Shown here piece after piece: positions 1 to 8,119 of a stretch of DNA of 64,000 nucleotides. Source of the stretch: Prorocentrum cordatum. Its lineage: Eukaryota > Sar > Dinophyceae > Prorocentrales > Prorocentraceae. Within the stretch, counting starts at the first letter, position 1. Each line of letters opens with the position of its first letter. The position numbers and the translations under genes are program-made. Below the pieces are notes generated by a model that made no database searches, was not told where the DNA came from, and saw only the letters and a program-made list of their open reading frames with translations. The stretch covers positions 225,001 through 289,000 of the forward strand of contig CAUYUJ010000692.1 of the NCBI GenBank assembly GCA_963575745.1, read 5' to 3'.

Positions 1-146
1 TTGCCGGAACTCGGGGCTCCAAGGCGACTCGGGGGACTTAAAGCCAAGGCGGATTTTTTGTTGAGGTCGTCTCTCCTCCTAGGATTGCCCCAGTGGCGCT
101 GAGGGGCGGGGCCCCGGTTGGAGGCGGGCCCAGCCTCGATTGACGC

Positions 147-680
147 GTGGATTGGGATTGGTCGGGACACAACGGGCATTTCTGGAAACGTATCGATCGC
201 GACAAACCTGCAGAAATCTGTCTCAGCCCCGAACGTCTGGCGCTCTCAGCTTTCAATTGGGCGAACCGAGATCGCTGCGACCCGAGCCGATGGCATCGCG
301 AAGTTATGGGGGGTCTGAGGGGCCTGGCCCTGTGCATGGAGATTGCCCCGTATCAACGCTCCACGGGGCGATTCTCCACATTTGAGCACGCTCTCAACGC
401 CAGTTCCTGGGAGACGAAGGTCGCGCGCTCAATGGCCGCTCTTCCAGGGGCGCAGAAGCTAAGGATCGACGCGCGCACGTTCGACCTCCAGGTCGACCAG
501 TCGGCCAGAGAGGTCTCAACGAGGAACCCGCCGGACTGCTGGCCAAACGCCCTCGAGTGCTCTCCAGCGGGGCCGACGGAAGGACGACTGCCTCCGATCG
601 CGGGGGAAGCGGAAGCCGAGGGGAGTGAAGACAGCGGACCCAATGCACCTGAAATGCGCCCCCAGGACTCCAGGCTGTGA
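147..680 (+). pseudogene. N-terminal domain of Copia-1
   Basis: A 177-residue open frame. It contains a short ICLSPE segment, then an amphipathic stretch (GLALCMEIAPYQ), then GRFSTFEHALNASSW and later a serine/proline-rich tail. This resembles a domain I recall from dinoflagellate Copia-like polyproteins, which carries a 'SPPC' motif and 'FEHP..ASSW' and looks like a class I methyltransferase or zinc-dependent fold. Here the expected Pro-Pro-Cys is degraded to Pro-Glu. Function is not known; the call rests on position and motif resemblance. The frame overlaps the start of the gag-pre-integrase block by a few bases. Confidence 0.5.
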
Positions 681-913
681 GGAGATTGAACCAGAGGAGT
701 CGGATAAAAAAAAGGCTGCCGTTTAAACTCCAGGTGAACATGGGGCGCCCTGAGGTCCGAAAGTTTTGCCGGGTCCTGAGGGCCGGGGGCGTCGAGCCTC
801 GCCTTGCCCGCTGGGTTCGTCATCCCTTTAAGTGTTCAGAATGCGAAGAGAAGCGCAGAGCCGGGTCCATTAACGCTCTGCCCTGCCCAGGACGTTTAGA
901 TTTAACCTCATAG
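677..913 (+). pseudogene. gag-pre-integrase zinc-binding block, Copia-1
   Basis: A 78-residue frame with the pattern of the gag-pre-integrase domain that precedes integrase in Copia elements. Normally an HxNxGHP-type segment is followed about 30 residues later by CxxC, binding zinc. Here the first part reads LQVNMGRPEV, so both histidines are replaced (Gln and Arg), while the cysteine pair CSEC is kept. The block ends in a stop at 911-913 and integrase-like sequence continues in another frame. Loss of both histidines indicates a non-functional copy. Confidence 0.7.
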
Positions 914-1207
914 TCGGTGTGAACTTGTTTTATCTCGACTTCCAGGGGGCGTGGATCACGGCTCGAACCTGCAAGTGCGCGCGCGCATGAGTGACGCTAT
1001 GGCTGCCACTGTCTGGTCGGGATTCGCGCTGAGTTGGATCCGTCCCTTGGGGGCCCCCACCTGCTCATTTCGGATGGAGGTTCTGAGATTGGAGGGGGGT
1101 TTGCCCGCGGCCTCGAACAATGGGGGATCAACCGCCGCGCTTGCGACGCAGGCTCGCCATGGCAGAATGGGCGAGTCGAGAGGCATGGGGGCTGAATTAG
1201 AGATCGC
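895..1207 (+). pseudogene. Integrase core fragment, Copia-1
   Basis: Starting in frame at 895, the translation RFNLIVGVNLFYLDF matches the first beta strand of retroelement integrase cores, where a catalytic Asp normally sits in 'VGVDLFF'. Here the Asp is Asn. After about 32 residues the frame hits a stop; the rest of the core, to about 1200, is degraded and only faint similarity can be followed. The block lies directly between the gag-pre-integrase block and the integrase C-terminal part. Confidence 0.55.
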
Positions 1208-2245
1208 GTGAAGCTCGAGATGGATTCGGCTCCCGGAGCACCCGCGAGCTCCGAGGAGCTGGACACTTTGGTCCACGAGCTGACTGCCCAAGAAGATGCT
1301 GGCACCGCGGCGGCTTCTCGCCGCTTCAAAGAGAATTCCAGACTACCCCGCGAGCAACTCTCCGACGGCTCGTTCGGGCTGCCTGCGTGGCAAGATCTCG
1401 CGCGGGCTCCGTCCGAGCAGAACGTGGCTGGCGCTGAGTTCGTGCGGCCCCGGGAGATCCGATCGGCGGCGCGGAGACTGGCCATGGAGGTGACTGCCAG
1501 AGAGAAACTCAGCAGGGCCTCGAGAGCTCGGACCCCGGGCCAGAGAGTTTTCACGCCCGGCCAGTGGGTCTATGCGCGGAGACACATGTCCAGAGTCACC
1601 TCTCGAGCCGATAGTCTGGGGAGACGCCGTGATGGGTGGGCCGGTCCTGGGGCCGTCGTCCTTGCTGAAGGAGGCGCCGTCTGGGTGGCCATGCGCGCTC
1701 GGCTTTGGGAGCGTTCCGCTGAGCATCTCAGGCTAGCCAGCGCCGGTGAAAGAATATGGCATTCAGCTCGCCCAAACCCCTCAGTGGCAGGAGCTCCTCC
1801 GTCAGGCTCATCTTCGAAGAACTACCGCGGCGGATGCCCAGGGGAGAATGATACCCCCCAGAGGGCGCCTGGGACGACCAGGCTCGACAGATGGACCCTG
1901 CCCCCGGGCTTCCTAATGTTTCAGGTCCGGAACCCCAGGACGAGCCCACTCCAACTGCCAGAGGACGAGGCTCAAGAGGTCGCAGATCCAGCTGGTCCGC
2001 CGCGGACTTTGCCAAGGCCGCCGCCAGAAGCGGCGTCTTCGGTGGCAGACTCTGCGGGGGCTCAGGCCAGGCCCGAGGCCACTCGCGCTTCCACGACTGA
2101 CGGTGGGAGGAGAGGCCAAGGCGAAGGTGATGCGGCCACGCCTACTTCACCCAGCTCAGGCACTGTCACCCAAGCGAGGGAGAGCGCTGCCGAGCAGGAC
2201 AGCGGAGCGATCGATCCGCCTGCTAGGGCGTCATCTCTCCCCTGA
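1208..2245 (+). pseudogene. Integrase C-terminal region and linker, Copia-1
   Basis: A 345-residue open frame, the longest intact piece of Copia-1. Residues about 75-105 are a basic charged helix (REIRSAARRLAMEV). Residues about 115-180 contain PGQWVYARRH, DGWAGPGAVVL, AVWVAMRARLW and AEHLRLAS, the pattern following the integrase core in dinoflagellate Copia polyproteins ('GDWVYVWR ... W.GPG.VV ... .WVS.RG.L ... A.EHLR.A'). Residues after 190 are low-complexity Pro/Ser/Ala/Glu linker. The ATG at 1208 is only the first in the frame; the protein originally read through from upstream. Confidence 0.65.
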
Positions 2246-2599
2246 GGACCCCCTCCCGTCGACCTCTCGGCACCCCTCGCCGCCCGGCCCGCCCGCGGCG
2301 CGCCCGCGGCCGCGGGGCCGCCACCAGAGAGGAGAGAGGAGCTGAGGCACGGGGCGCAGAGACCCAGGCGACTCGCCCAGCCGTCCGACGCTCCCGCGTG
2401 CATTCAGAGAGCCCGCGCCCAAAAAGCCTCCAGAAGTCAAGAGAGCCGGCGCCGATTTCCTTTCCCCGTCACCGCTCTCTCTCCCCGCCCCTCAGGCAGG
2501 AACTGGAGCCGCCCTGAGGCGGCGCTGCGCGGGGTGCTCAGTCTCGTCGCGCGGCGGGCGAGCTGGCGAGGGCGCTGGAATAAGGAAGGCGCCCGAGTC

Positions 2600-3812
2600 A
2601 ACGTGAACTTAGCCACGGAGTTTTCGCCGCTAGCCGAGGCGGCGAGGTGGGTCTGGGAGAACTTGGACCCAGGGGCCGAGCTGAATTCGACGCCTTGGAT
2701 CAGATGGAGTGGGACAGCGTGAGTGGATCCGGAGGCGTCGAGGTCACCCCTCCCGAGCAGGCGGACGTCGCGCGGAAGGAGCAGCCAGAACGGATCAGCT
2801 CTAGCAGCGCTGTCCGCCGATGGAAGCTGGTGGGAGGCGCGTTCACCGAACCCGAAGCGAAGTCGCGCTGGTGCGTCCGCGGGCGCGAAGATCCATGCGC
2901 AGGACCCCTGCAGGCGCACTCCCCCGCGCCCCCAGACACCGAGCATAGTGCTCTTCGCCCAGATTATGATGAACCTAGGGATGCGCGCGGACGTTGCCGA
3001 TGTCAAGAACGTTTTTAATCAATCAGACAAAATGTCCCGGGCGCGGGGCGAGATTTATGTCGAGCCATGCGGGGGGGTTCACGTGCCGAGAGGGGCCCCT
3101 AATTCGTCTGAGAGTGAACGTGCGTGGGTCGGGCGACGCACCTGCAGCATGGCGTCGCACTGCGGCCGGTTTCCTGGGCAAGAATGGGTTTGCCCGGGCC
3201 CGCCTAGAGCCGCGCTGGCGGTGCTGGCGCAGCAAGTCCGGAGAGCTGCCTCACGTAGTCTTGTTGGAATTCGACGATTGCTTCATTGCCAGCTCATCCG
3301 AAGCAACGAGAAAGTGGCTGCGCGATCTCCTAGAGTCGCGCATCCGTTTCGGCGTGTTCCGAGACTGCCATGTTGGGCTTGTCAACTACCCCGGTCGCCG
3401 TGTCGCTGTTGGACCAAATCGAGCCACTAAATCGCTGGCAGAAGGGCGTCTTGCACACAAAGACGCCCTCCTCGTGGGCCCAGAGTTCCGGTCGCTTAGG
3501 TTCCCAGTGTATAAATTCAACAGGATCGGTCGAGAAGTTCGAACGGAAGCAGCAGGGCCCACGATTATTCTCGCTAGCCGTTTAAAGGTGGCTACCACTC
3601 GAGACGTTAGTCTGGCGAGCAAGCCGGTCCAGCGCCTCCGTGCTATTGCCTACAGGGGGGTCATTGTGTGGATGCTGAACCCAGATATATGTCGTTCGTG
3701 TCCTTTCCTGATGCAGGAGGCGCGGGTGGCTTTGGGGCCAACGGCTCCCGAGGACTTCCAGAGGATCCCACTCAAGGAGCGTGGGTGGTGCTCGCCTGCG
3801 ATCGCAGGATAG
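2600..3812 (+). pseudogene. Reverse transcriptase, Copia-1
   Basis: Copia RT spread over several frames. At 2647-2890 the N-terminal part ends in KSRWCVRGREDP, matching the 'K.R.V.RG..DP' motif. At 2950-3060 a second frame has ADVADVKNVFNQSD and EIYVEP, matching 'DVKTAFL.G....+YVEPP'. At 3090-3480 a third frame has LIRLRVNVRGSGDAPAAWRR and then VVLLEFDDCFIA, where the YVDD catalytic box reads EFDD: the two aspartates survive but the tyrosine-valine is lost. The frame continues to 3812. At least two frameshifts make it inactive. Confidence 0.75.
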
Positions 3813-3839
3813 AGGGTAACCAGTGCGTCCGCGCGTCCA

Positions 3840-4282
3840 TACTTGGCTGGCGCAAGTCGAAGCTCCAGCGCAAGGTCCCGTCAGCCTTGGCGGGCGAGAC
3901 GCAGGCATTGTTGTCAGCCGTGGCCGAAGTAGAGTGCCAGCACATAGTGTACCGAGATGTGGTGCTCCGAGACGTGATTTAAACAAAAAAACGAGGCTGT
4001 CGTCGTGGAGCTAGAGGAGGCCATATCCACGTATGGGACGCCGAATCAATTTTCGGCACCATGATTAAAGAGAGCAGTGCCAGGGCAAAAAATAGACGCA
4101 CGGCCAGCGAGGTGGCAATAATATGCGAAGCACTAGAACAAACATCCGGCAAAGTCCGTTGGATACCCCACGGACGGATGCCCGTGGATGCCTTGGCAAA
4201 AGAGGATGTGACAAAGTGCGATGCGGCGCTGTTTGACTTAATGACTAGTGGAAGTTTGATGTTAGTAGATGAGGGATCATAA
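3840..4282 (+). pseudogene. RNase H-like C-terminal end, Copia-1
   Basis: The segment LGWRKSKLQRKVPSALAGET at about 3841-3900 matches the conserved Copia RNase H motif 'DWRS.K..R.V.STLAAET', followed by ALLSAVAEVECQHIVYRDVV. After a stop, the frame at 4061-4282 gives ASEVAIICEALE, then VRWIPHGRMPVDALAKED and a C-terminal LMTSGSLMLVDEGS, matching the ordinary end of these polyproteins ('.WVPH..M.ADALTK'). This fixes the 3' end of coding remnants at the stop near 4282. Confidence 0.75.
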
Positions 4283-4749
4283 GTGGACAGAAGGCGAGAG
4301 GACCCAGGATTGAAGAACCGATCCCAAGCTGCTTCCAGGAATATGCTGGTGGTGGTGGTGGTGCGGTGCGTATTCCCTTCCATTTCTCCTTCTCCCCCTC
4401 CCTTGCGTCTGTCAGTCGCTCGCCCCGGCCGGCCAGCGGAGAAAACCGCGATCTTGGGTTTCAATGATCCGGTTTCGACAGCCTGCCGACGAGCAAGGTT
4501 TCACCAATTGAGATGTGCCTCGGCAGAGGTGCAGACTACCGAGCATAGGCTTCGGTAGGCCCTAGCAGGAGCGTTCGCCACTTCTTGAGCGTGCTGAATC
4601 TACGAGAAAGTCTTGGGCATGTGACTGCGCACCAGGATTCGGTTTATAGATTCAGCAATGTGGTTCACCGTTCCGTTACCGTTGGGGCTCAAGTCTGAAC
4701 AACCATCGGGGAAGGGAGTTGTTGCCACACCTCGTTTTCCCCTTGTTCG
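4283..4749. other. Non-coding stretch after Copia-1
   Basis: No recognisable coding signal. It includes a short GGT run near 4350 and a pyrimidine-rich patch at 4375-4410. A possible spliced-leader relic lies at 4672-4693 and is listed separately. No terminal repeat of Copia-1 could be identified here. Confidence 0.5.
4672..4693 (+). other. Possible relict trans-splicing leader sequence
   Basis: Dinoflagellate mRNAs receive a 22-nt spliced leader ending GGCTCAAG, and recycled cDNAs leave degenerate copies in genomes. This 22-nt stretch starts TCCGT and ends GGCTCAAG. By my hand alignment it matches the canonical leader, recalled from memory, at 17 of 22 positions with no gap. No coding sequence clearly follows it; instead repeat A begins about 55 bases on. 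A chance match is possible in GC-rich DNA. Confidence 0.3.
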
Positions 4750-4870
4750 ACCTCCTGGGAGGCCTTCGTCGCCACCGCTGGATTCGCCACGAAAGCCTGG
4801 TCATAACGCACCCTGGGGGAGGTCCAGGGAGTAGCGGTATCTGTACCTGTTGGTTTCCCCAGGTCGGGGG
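4750..4870 (+). repeat. Dispersed repeat A, copy 1
   Basis: Repeat A is a roughly 110-130 base element found seven times in the window. Its consensus landmarks are GGGAGGCC, then TCGTCGCCACCG, TTCGCCTCC, GGTCAGAACGCACCC, TGGAGAGGTC and GTAGCGGTATCGGTACC. This copy keeps all landmarks except part of the TTCGCC block. It is followed by a weak match to the left arm of foldback B (TGTGGATTTTGTCGGA near 4913). Confidence 0.7.
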
Positions 4871-5164
4871 AAATGAGTGCGCGCGGGGCTCAGGCGACTG
4901 TCCCTGCAGCTGTGTGGATTTTGTCGGACGAAGATGTCCGGCGCTGAGGCGCTGGCGACAGTTTGGAATCCGCCCGCCCTCCATCCATCCTTTCACCCTT
5001 GTCGTGCGCCCTTGACGATACGGGTTGGCTGTCGGTGTGGGAGGCCTCGATGGGGGGCGGCCAGTGGGGGCCACACGCTTGGGGGGCCCAGGCTCCCGCT
5101 CCTGGGCGCTGGAGTGACGAACGAGGAACACACACCGGTACCCATAACGGGGGGGGTCGGAGGG

Positions 5165-5337
5165 GGAGGATCACCACCCACCAAACCACCCCAACCCAAC
5201 CCGAAGGCCCAAATTTATCCTCGATTTCCAGTGGGGGGGGGGTCGGGGAACATCGGAAAAACACATGGAATCCGTACCCCCCCCCCAACCCGAAATTCGG
5301 GTCAAATTCGGGCCTTCGGGTTGGGTTGGGGTGATCT
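5165..5337. repeat. Imperfect palindrome (foldback)
   Basis: A 22-base perfect inverted pair lies at 5189-5210 and 5310-5331 (core AACCCAACCCGAAGGCCC and its complement). A second short pair, GATCACC and GGTGATC, lies just outside. The loop of about 100 bases includes C and G homopolymer runs. It could be a MITE-like element or a local inverted duplication. No target-site duplication is evident. Confidence 0.55.
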
Positions 5338-5569
5338 GGTAGGTAGTCAGAGGACTGGCTATGGGTATGGGTGCGGGTTGTCGGACGGCGGGGGAGGCTC
5401 CCGTTTGAGCGAAAACCAAATCGGCGTCACCCCAACATTCCAACACTGTGTGACTATGTGTGCGTCGCCCTCTCTGGAGCCGACGTGTGCACCGATAAAG
5501 CTTGAAGTACGTGCGTCGTGGCGGGCGTTTTCTGGCCACGCCGCTCGGGAAACGGTGTGCTACAAGATG

Positions 5570-5975
5570 TGGGTTCTATATGTTCGGTTCGGACGCGATC
5601 CTCCGAGGAGAGGAGGAGGAAAAGGAGGGAGGGAGGGAGGGAGGAGGGAGGAGGGAGGAGGGAGGAGGGAGGAGGGAGGGGAGGGGAGGGGAGGGAGGGA
5701 GGGAGGAGGAGGAGGGAGGAGGGAGGAGGGAGGGAGGAGGGAGGAGGGAGGGAGGGGGAGGGAGGAGGGGGGAGGAGGAGGGAGGAGGGAGGAGGGAGGA
5801 GAGAGGATGGGGAGGATGGGGAGGTGGAGGAGAAGGCGGAGGAGGAGGAGGAGGAGGAGGAGGAGGAGGAGGAGGTGAGGAGGTGGGAAAAGGAACACAG
5901 AGCACTAGCATGTCCTCGGGCGCTCCATGCCCTGTCCATCACCCCAGGAGCCGGGCCCTGGAGCGGGACGAGCAT
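5570..5975 (+). repeat. Purine tract with copied exon edge (first copy)
   Basis: It begins with TCGGACGCGATCCTCCGAGG and runs into about 270 bases of GGA/GGGA purine repeat (5609-5880). It ends with CACCCCAGGAGC and GCCCTGGAGCGGGACGAG at 5942-5975. The start, the tract and the ending are all repeated at 6245-6450, where the ending forms the 5' edge of an exon-like ORF. This copy diverges after GACGAG, so it looks like a partial duplicate of the acceptor region. Long frames here are products of the repeat. Confidence 0.65.
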
Positions 5976-6245
5976 CTTTCTCGTGCATCCGCATCGTGCA
6001 CCCGCCTCTTCTTGGCATCTGATGCATCGTGCATCTTTTCTCGTGCATGTTTCTCGTGCATCTGTATCGTGCACCTGCATCTTCTCTGCATCCGATGCAC
6101 CGTGCATCCTTTCTCGTGCCTCTCTGCATCCTCACCGTGCCTCTCTCGCCTCTTCGTCGTGCATCCTCCTCGTCTGCATCTGATGCATCGTGCATCTTCT
6201 CTCGTGCCCCTCTGCATCCTCACCGTGCCTCCATCTCTTGCCTCT
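5970..6245. repeat. Tandem array of CTCGTGCATC-type units
   Basis: Degenerate tandem repeat of roughly 30-60 base units built from CTCGTGCATC, GCATCGTGCA and TCTGATGCATCG, lying between the two purine-tract copies. No coding signal. Confidence 0.65.
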
Positions 6246-6422
6246 TCGTCGCGTCGGGTCGGACGCGCGCCTCCGAGGAGAGGAGGAGGAGAAGGAGGGA
6301 GGGCGGGAGGGAGGAGGGAGGAGGGAGGAGGGAGGAGGGAGGAGGGAGGGGAGGGGAGGGAGGAGAGGGGAGGGGAGGGGATGGAGGGAGGGAGGAGGGA
6401 GGAGGGGAGGACACCCACCCAG
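6246..6422 (+). repeat. Purine tract (second copy)
   Basis: Second copy of the duplicated block: TCGGACGCGCGCCTCCGAGG, then about 125 bases of GGA/GGGA repeat, then ACACCCACCCAG. The final AG serves as a candidate splice acceptor for the exon-like ORF that follows. Confidence 0.65.
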
Positions 6423-6662
6423 GAGCAACGCCCTGGAGCGCGACGAGCTGCGCCTCCTCCTGCTCTACGCCGGCGCCCCCCGGCCCGACGCGGAGGCCGA
6501 CGCCCTGCTGGCCAGCGCCGGCGGCCCGCCGGCGGGCCGCCCGCCCGGCGTCTCGCTGGAGCAGTTTTTGCGGCGCTCGGGGGCGGAGATCGGCGGCGAG
6601 CGAGGGGGGATCCCTAAGGGCTTGACGACTCTCCACCAATCGACTTGTGGTGATCGAGCCAG
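6423..6662 (+). CDS. Exon-like ORF, degenerate EF-hand-like segment
   Basis: An uninterrupted 79-codon segment bounded by a CCCAG acceptor before 6423 and an AG|GTAAAC donor after 6662. The translation starts SNALERDELRLLLLYAGA, continues ADALLASAGG, then PPGVSLEQFLRRSG. The helix, loop and 'VSLEQFL' helix spacing recall an EF-hand of calmodulin-like proteins, but the loop lacks the usual Asp ligands, so calcium binding is unlikely. The last 20 residues look less protein-like, so the true donor could be earlier. It begins in phase 1 and ends in phase 2. No transcript evidence is available. Confidence 0.4.
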
Positions 6663-6760
6663 GTAAACCCAGGTGAATGCAGAGAAATCCAGGTGAATGC
6701 AGATAAATCTAGGTAAATTCAGGTAAATCCGAGAAAGTCCAGGTAAATCCAGAGATCTTC
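6660..6760 (+). repeat. Tandem array of 5'-splice-site-like motifs
   Basis: Roughly 10-24 base degenerate units starting with the candidate donor itself. AGGTAAACCC, AGGTGAATGC (twice), AGGTAAATTC and AGGTAAATCC (twice) occur within about 100 bases. Each carries an AG|GTRAA consensus donor on the plus strand. It could be a chance minisatellite or a real array of competing donors. Confidence 0.6.
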
Positions 6761-6831
6761 AGGGACATTTGGAGCAAGCTGCGGCCGCTCTAGCGCGAGT
6801 CGAAGGACGGCAGAAGTCGTTAAGCCTTTAA

Positions 6832-7060
6832 CGAGGGGAGGAGGAAAAGGTACTCCAGATTTCGTAATAAAAGGGAGGGGATCTGGACCCTCCAAGACAA
6901 GCCATTTCAGACCTCCCCCGTGGGAGAACCCTCCGAAACATCGTCCCCAGACCCCCCAGGCCCTCCAAGATAGCCTGGAAGAGACCCCCCCCCCCCCGAA
7001 ATGAGACCCCCCTCCCTTTATTACGAAATCTGGAGTACCCATACCTCTATCCTCCCCTGG
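6832..7060. mobile_element. Foldback element J (MITE-like)
   Basis: Near-perfect inverted arms at 6849-6880 and 7008-7039: 32 bases differing by one A in an A-run, core TACTCCAGATTTCGTAATAA. Weaker pairing extends outward to about 6832 and 7060. The interior of about 130 bases contains two copies of a CCCTCCAAGA motif and a run of 14 C. It encodes nothing. Its size and inverted arms suggest a non-autonomous DNA element, and it lies directly next to repeat A copy 2. Confidence 0.65.
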
Positions 7061-7073
7061 TCTTTCCCTTTTT

Positions 7074-7196
7074 GGGCCTCCCATGGGAGGCCCTCGTCGC
7101 CACCGTTCGCCTCGAGAGCCTGGTCAGGACGCACTTCGGGAGAGGCCCAGGGAGTAGCAGTATCGGTGCCTTTCGGTTTCCCGAGATCGGCGTTGA
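7074..7196 (+). repeat. Dispersed repeat A, copy 2
   Basis: It starts with the local palindrome GGGCCTCCCATGGGAGGCCC, then CTCGTCGCCACCG, GGTCAGGACGCACTTC, GGAGAGGCCC and GTAGCAGTATCGGTGCC. It is followed without a gap by the left arm of foldback B copy 1. Confidence 0.75.
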
Positions 7197-7397
7197 TTGA
7201 AGAAGAAGTCGCCATAAACAGTAACTTGTGGCACTCCGTGTGGATTTCTTGGATCCGCGCTGAGCACCCCCGGCGGCGCCTCCGGCGCCGCCCTCTGGCG
7301 CGCTCCGCGCGCCAGGGGGGGGTGTCCAGCGCAGATCCAAGAAATCCCCGTTGAGCGCCACAAGTATATGTTCATGGTGTCTTTTCTCCTTCTAGTT
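7190..7397. mobile_element. Foldback element B, copy 1 (twin-hairpin)
   Basis: Terminal arms of about 75 bases pair with each other: CATAAACA, CTTGTGGC and GGATTTCTTGGATC on the left, the complement on the right (GATCCAAGAAATCC near 7334). Between them lie two small hairpins with 3-nt loops: GGCGGCGCC-TCC-GGCGCCGCC at about 7272-7292 and TGGCGCGC-TCC-GCGCGCCA at 7296-7314, both perfect in this copy. The fold would be a long stem topped by two side hairpins. It has no coding capacity. Confidence 0.75.
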
Positions 7398-7404
7398 GAT
7401 CGAA

Positions 7405-7625
7405 GGAGGCGTTTCGAAGGCCTAGAGGTGGACACCAGCACCAACTTCGGCGGTGTGCCTCCACCGAGGGAAGATGCTCCCGATCTCGGCGATGGTGGTC
7501 ATACTCGGGCTTCCCATAGGTGGCCGAAGTATTTCGACCAGCGCCACGGTTTGGGGTCATCTCTCCCCGGTGGAGGCAATCCTTTGCATTGGTGTTGCTG
7601 CCCTTTTCCAGGCCTCCAAGCGTTG
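7405..7625. mobile_element. Foldback element C, copy 1
   Basis: Almost the whole element is one inverted repeat. The left arm has GGCCTAGAGGTGGACACCAG, GTGCCTCCACCGAGG and CCCGATCTCGG, ending at AGGTGGCC. The right arm, from GGCCGAAG near 7520, carries diverged complements and ends CCAGGCCTCC. Pairing is partial, roughly three quarters over the outer 45 bases. It lies immediately after foldback B copy 1. Confidence 0.7.
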
Positions 7626-7664
7626 AGCGAGGGGGACGGAGATCGAACAACAAAGAACGACACA

Positions 7665-7815
7665 AGCACACTGTCGCAGGTCCGCGCGGGTACGTTTGGG
7701 TTGGCGTTCGAGTACCGCTGGCGGCGCCTCTGGCGCCGACCCTGGCGCGCTCCGCGCGCCAGGGAGGGGGATGCAAAGATGCCCTCCAGACCCAGACCAC
7801 CTCGCGTCGTGAAAA
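7665..7815. mobile_element. Foldback element B, copy 5 (core with weak arms)
   Basis: The twin-hairpin core is present: GGCGGCGCC-TCT-GGCGCCGAC, then CTGGCGCGC-TCC-GCGCGCCAG at 7734-7753, the second one perfect. Flanks starting AGGTCCGCGCGG on the left match B arms in part. The right flank pairs only weakly. Confidence 0.55.
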
Positions 7816-7835
7816 ACTCACGACGACAGGTTTTT

Positions 7836-8002
7836 GGCGGCGAGCAGAAGGGGGTAGGGGGAGGGGGGAAGGCTTCTTAGCAGGAGGCTGCTTCTTAGAA
7901 GGCGCCGGCCTTGCATCTACAGAGAAGGTCCGCATCTCCTAAGAAGCAGGGGTGCTCCTAAGAAGCCTTCCCCCCTCCCCCTACCCCCCTCTGCGCGCCG
8001 CC
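7836..8002. mobile_element. Foldback element D, copy 1
   Basis: Inverted arms of about 70 bases. The left arm starts GGCGGCGAGCAGAAGGGGG and carries AAGGCTTCTTAG and GCTTCTTAGAAGGCGCC. The right arm carries CCTAAGAAGC, CCTAAGAAGCCTTCCCCCC and ends CTGCGCGCCGCC. The loop contains CTTGCATCTACAGAG. A second copy lies at 53067-53229. A smaller imperfect inverted pair with GGTGTTC and GAACACC ends follows directly, to about 8145. Confidence 0.7.
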
Positions 8003-8119
8003 AAGGTGTTCTACCGCTCTCGGCCTCCGGGGGCCCTCGCCGGACCTCCGGGGGCGTCAGAGAACGACTCCGGGTGACGAACTGGTCCCGGGGAGCGGGG
8101 CCGGACCTTTGACAGAGCG

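Larger units (their letters stand above)
118..4282 (+). mobile_element. Copia-1: decayed Ty1/Copia-type retroelement
   Basis: Remnant pol-type polyprotein about 4.1 kb long. Recognisable blocks follow the usual Copia order: an N-terminal domain, gag-pre-integrase, integrase, reverse transcriptase, RNase H. They lie in different frames separated by stops and frameshifts, so nothing can be made as one protein. No long terminal repeats were recognised at either edge, so the true ends are unknown and the left end may lie outside the window. Assignment rests on block order and conserved short motifs, described in the following entries. Confidence 0.8.

Noticed and set aside
4877-5878. 333-codon plus ORF
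   Set aside because: It crosses repeat A, a foldback and a purine tract; Gly/Arg/Glu-rich with no motif.
7190-7397. Viral origin or terminal repeat
   Set aside because: The T-shaped fold resembles parvovirus ends only in geometry; there is no replication gene nearby and the element is dispersed in several decayed copies like a MITE.
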